This document shows positions 61,939 to 64,000 of a stretch of DNA of 64,000 bases, one piece after another; within the stretch, counting starts at the first letter, position 1, and each line of letters opens with the position of its first letter. The notes under the pieces were generated by a model. That model was not told the DNA's origin. It saw only the letters and a program-made list of their open reading frames with translations, and did no database searches. The DNA lies in assembly GCA_964580105.1 (NCBI GenBank), contig CAZOJJ010000005.1:33706-97705 (forward strand). Direction: 5' to 3'. The position numbers and the translations under genes are program-made. This DNA is from CAZOJJ01 sp964580105 (GTDB lineage Bacteria; Bacteroidota; Rhodothermia; Rhodothermales; Rubricoccaceae).

Positions 61939-62160
61939 CTATGGGAAGAGCCCGTCAACTACCTTCATCGAGTCGAACTGGACCCGGTCCTCAGCTGTTG
62001 GCCGGCTATAGCGCTTCGGCTCCCGAGACCGCGTCGGCCGCTTGAGTGAACTCGCACCGGTATCGGCGAGGACTTGGTGTATCGTGGGGGCCCGGAGGCG
62101 AGGGCTGCCGCTCGGAGCAGCCCCTTGGATCAACCGCATGATCCGTCTAGCCAACCCCAA
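61939..62160 (-). pseudogene. IS481-family transposase remnant
   Basis: About 73 codons, of which the last 50 resemble the middle of IS481/IS3-type transposases: APTIHQVLADTGASSLKRPT, then EPKRYSRPTAEDRVQFDSMK with the first catalytic Asp of the DDE integrase core, then VVDGLFP and a TAG. Intact enzymes continue with about 200 residues carrying the second Asp and the Glu; these are absent, so this is a fragment. It overlaps the end of the HNH gene. The preceding 193 bases (61746-61938) hold no supported gene. Confidence 0.6.
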
Positions 62161-63017
62161 AAATCCACATGCCCATTTAGCTTTCTCCGATGCACCTCGT
62201 CATGATGCACATTGCAGAGTACGATGAGATTATCCTCTTCGTTGCTGCCGCCGTCTGCGTGGTGCTCGATGTGGTGAAGCTCCAGCAGCGCCCTCGGATC
62301 GCCCGGCTTCTGCCTCGTCGGCTCCCAGCCACAGCACCGACACCGGAAATCGTCGCGCTCCAGCACGGCCACGCGAACGGGGTCGGGGATGTTGCGGTCG
62401 TGCGGAGGCGACTGGCGGTCGGCCTCGAGCACGTAGACGCCTACGTCCAGGTCCGGCCGCCCGCTGCTGCGCGTTGCCACCGGCCAGCCTTCCTGCGTGC
62501 GTAGTTCACGCGTCCGTCGGCCCCATGCGGTAGCGCCGTTCGCCACGTAGCGTAGCTCCTCGCCGGTCACAGGCTTCTCGACGTTCTCGCGCAGGTACCG
62601 AAGGATGCGGTCCCGAACCGAGAGGTCGAGTTTCCGGATCGTGTTCGCAACGTTCCAGCGATGCGCGGCGTCGCGGTCCTGCTCGCCGATCAGGACGTAG
62701 TCGTCCGCCTTCATCTCCCGGATCACCGAGGCCGGTAGCTCCGGGCCGAAGAGATCGCCGATACCCTCGGCTTCCTCTTCTTCGAGCATCTCCTTCGCCG
62801 TCTGGCCGGAGTAGATCGGCCAGCCGAACTGCACCCGCAGCTCTCGGACTCGGCGGGCGTACTCCGAGATACCCGACACGACCCCGAGTTCATCCCCGGC
62901 GATGACGGTGAGCGGATAGCGACGCAGGTAGTAGAGGATGCGGCCGCGTGCCGAGTCGGCGTCGTCCTCGGGGACGAGCGAGCTGCCGAGATCGCGCAGC
63001 AGGTGTACTGCCGGCAC
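62130..63017 (-). CDS. HNH endonuclease with duplicated N-terminal module; start uncertain
   Basis: At least 295 residues. The C-terminal HNH domain is complete: FRCRCCGWEP near residue 222, LLELHHIEHHADGGSNEEDNL near 245, and VLCNVHHDEVH near 268. The N-terminal part contains two copies of a helical motif, EYARRVRELRVQFGWPI near 52 and AWGRRTRELRTQEGWPV near 164, which look like winged-helix DNA readers. The GTG at 63017 is the first usual start, but coding-like sequence continues in frame to 63134 (NPEELRRRLIELLDDFEHRL) with no start codon, and the nearest ATG (63145) is in another frame. A restriction-type nuclease is likely. No methyltransferase is visible. Confidence 0.75.
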   Translation of the reverse strand: MPAVHLLRDLGSSLVPEDDADSARGRILYYLRRYPLTVIAGDELGVVSGISEYARRVRELRVQFGWPIYSGQTAKEMLEEEEAEGIGDLFGPELPASVIREMKADDYVLIGEQDRDAAHRWNVANTIRKLDLSVRDRILRYLRENVEKPVTGEELRYVANGATAWGRRTRELRTQEGWPVATRSSGRPDLDVGVYVLEADRQSPPHDRNIPDPVRVAVLERDDFRCRCCGWEPTRQKPGDPRALLELHHIEHHADGGSNEEDNLIVLCNVHHDEVHRRKLNGHVDFWGWLDGSCG

Positions 63018-63178
63018 GAGTGCCCGTACCTGCTCCCGCAGGTCATCCTCCTCGAGTCGGTGCTCGAAGTCGTCGAGGAGCTCGATGAGGCGGCGCCGGA
63101 GTTCCTCCGGATTGCCCGAGTGCGTTCGTCGTGATTAGCCTGCATAAAGCCTTCCCCAAGTGGATCAACTCTCAATCG

Positions 63179-63195
63179 GCGTCTGGCAGAGACGC
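63179..63195. promoter_or_regulatory. Inverted repeat in the divergent HNH intergenic region
   Basis: GCGTCT (63179-63184) and AGACGC (63190-63195) around GGCAG, between the two divergent nuclease genes. It may be an operator controlling both; no stronger promoter is visible. Confidence 0.3.
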
Positions 63196-63219
63196 TCACA
63201 TCAGCTTACACACGACTAA

Positions 63220-64000
63220 ATGAAAGATAAATATGGCACAAAATGGACGTGGGATGAGACGACACTTGCGTTGTACCTCTACTGCCAGATCCCATTTGAG
63301 CGGACGAAGCGCACAGAACCCGCTGTCCGCCGCCTCGCCAGCCTCATCGGCCGGACGCCGAGTGCCGTAGCTCGTAAGCTGGGAAATCTGGGAGCTTTCG
63401 ACAAACGCCTGGCGGATCAGGGTATCTCCGGGCTATCGCATACAAGCCGACTGGACCGGGAAGTCTGGGAACAGTTCGAGGGGCGTTGGGAACAACTCGT
63501 CGAAACTAGCAGCCGAATCCTTGCTCGATTGGATCGAGGAGACCCGATTGCGGACACCGAGCAGGATGAGCCGCCAATCCTTCCTGCGTTTTCGGGGCCG
63601 ACGGAGCGCGAGGCAGTTGTCCGCATACGGCGAGCGCAGACATTCTTCCGTCGAACCGTTTTGGCGAGTTATGGCGGAAGTTGTGCCTTCTGCGGCCTTG
63701 ACATACCCGAACTGGTGGTTGCAAGCCACATCGTTCCCTGGGCAGTACGCGAAGACCTACGGGCAGAACCGCGTAACGGGTTGGCTCTCTGTGCCATCCA
63801 TGACCGTGCCTATGACAGAGGACTTGTCGCCGTCGATTCGGATCATCGGCTGGTAGTGTCATCAAAAATCAGTCGCTCCCGATCAAAAGCTGTTGAAGCT
63901 ATGCTCGGAGCGCTGGAGGGGCGCTCGATCATCCTCCCATCCAGGTTCCTTCCGCTGTCCGAGTGCTTGCGATGGCACGCAGAGAACGTCTTTCACCAAA
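63220..64000 (+). CDS. HNH endonuclease, 3' end beyond window
   Basis: 260 codons are visible from ATG 63220 to the window edge with no stop. The N-terminus YGTKWTWDETTLALYLYCQI and the segment LIGRTPSAVARKLGNLGAFD near residue 45 match a DNA-reading domain common to a family of HNH restriction-like nucleases. The HNH core follows: GGSCAFCGLD near 150, VVASHIVPWAVREDL near 162, RNGLALCAIHDRAYDRG near 181, with CxxC/CxxH zinc ligands, His, Asn and His present. Base composition is lower in GC than in the rest of the window. It is divergent from the other HNH gene with an ~85-base shared region. It is probably a defence or restriction nuclease. Confidence 0.82.
   Translation, partial: MKDKYGTKWTWDETTLALYLYCQIPFERTKRTEPAVRRLASLIGRTPSAVARKLGNLGAFDKRLADQGISGLSHTSRLDREVWEQFEGRWEQLVETSSRILARLDRGDPIADTEQDEPPILPAFSGPTEREAVVRIRRAQTFFRRTVLASYGGSCAFCGLDIPELVVASHIVPWAVREDLRAEPRNGLALCAIHDRAYDRGLVAVDSDHRLVVSSKISRSRSKAVEAMLGALEGRSIILPSRFLPLSECLRWHAENVFHQ

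Overview
The window is about 64 kb of very GC-rich (roughly 70%) bacterial chromosome with almost wall-to-wall genes. It contains one 100-base assembly gap (51838-51937). Several features point to Bacteroidota/Rhodothermota, plausibly a Rhodothermales or Rubricoccaceae relative. Start codons mostly lack a Shine-Dalgarno sequence. Many genes are instead preceded, 15-30 bases upstream, by a box of the form TAnCTTCG/TAnnTTTG, the -7 element of that phylum. A small conserved protein family known mainly from Bacteroidota is present (3052-3576), as is a K+-dependent membrane pyrophosphatase. The placement is inferred from these traits, since no rRNA lies in the window.

Layout, left half. The window opens inside dxs (isoprenoid precursor synthesis), followed by a glycosyltransferase, a conserved small protein, an exported L,D-transpeptidase, a DDAH-type amidinohydrolase and an exported coiled-coil protein with a TonB-C domain. 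Next is a TPP riboswitch controlling thiC, then a strong bidirectional terminator, and convergent to it hppA. Upstream of hppA on the minus strand is the conserved housekeeping block tRNA-Gln - prs - rplY - pth. The plus strand resumes with an Asp/Glu racemase, a methyltransferase, a polyprenyl-phosphate sugar transferase plus GT2 glycosyltransferase, and an ABC-F ATPase. These are followed by minus-strand purQ, a DUF58/BatD-like pair, a sirtuin, a CopB-type metal ATPase and a complete recC-recB-recD operon (26985-35915).

Layout, right half. A small MITE-like element separates recD from engB. Then come sucD, tatA, add, a tiny lipoprotein coupled to aroA, an MGMT-family gene, murB, an ADP-ribosylglycohydrolase, a ccmB-ccmC-ccmD-ccmE cytochrome c maturation run, an NTF2-like protein, msrP, a HAD phosphatase, an acyltransferase, a GT4 glycosyltransferase and a DrrAB-type ABC exporter broken by a tandem repeat and the gap. 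These are followed by a PLP decarboxylase, class I HMG-CoA reductase, an ABC1/UbiB kinase, a VOC protein, a patatin-like lipase and the PHA-granule pair phasin/phaR. The last 2 kb differ: lower GC toward the end, an IS481-type transposase remnant and two divergent HNH endonuclease genes, i.e. the edge of an accessory (restriction or defence) region.

Overall the genes are mostly core metabolism and cell-envelope functions. The most distinctive non-coding features are the thiC riboswitch with a legible alternative fold, a target-site-duplicating MITE whose CTAG target supplies the stop codons of both neighbouring genes, and many perfect short tandem duplications (7-19 bp units) in intergenic leaders.
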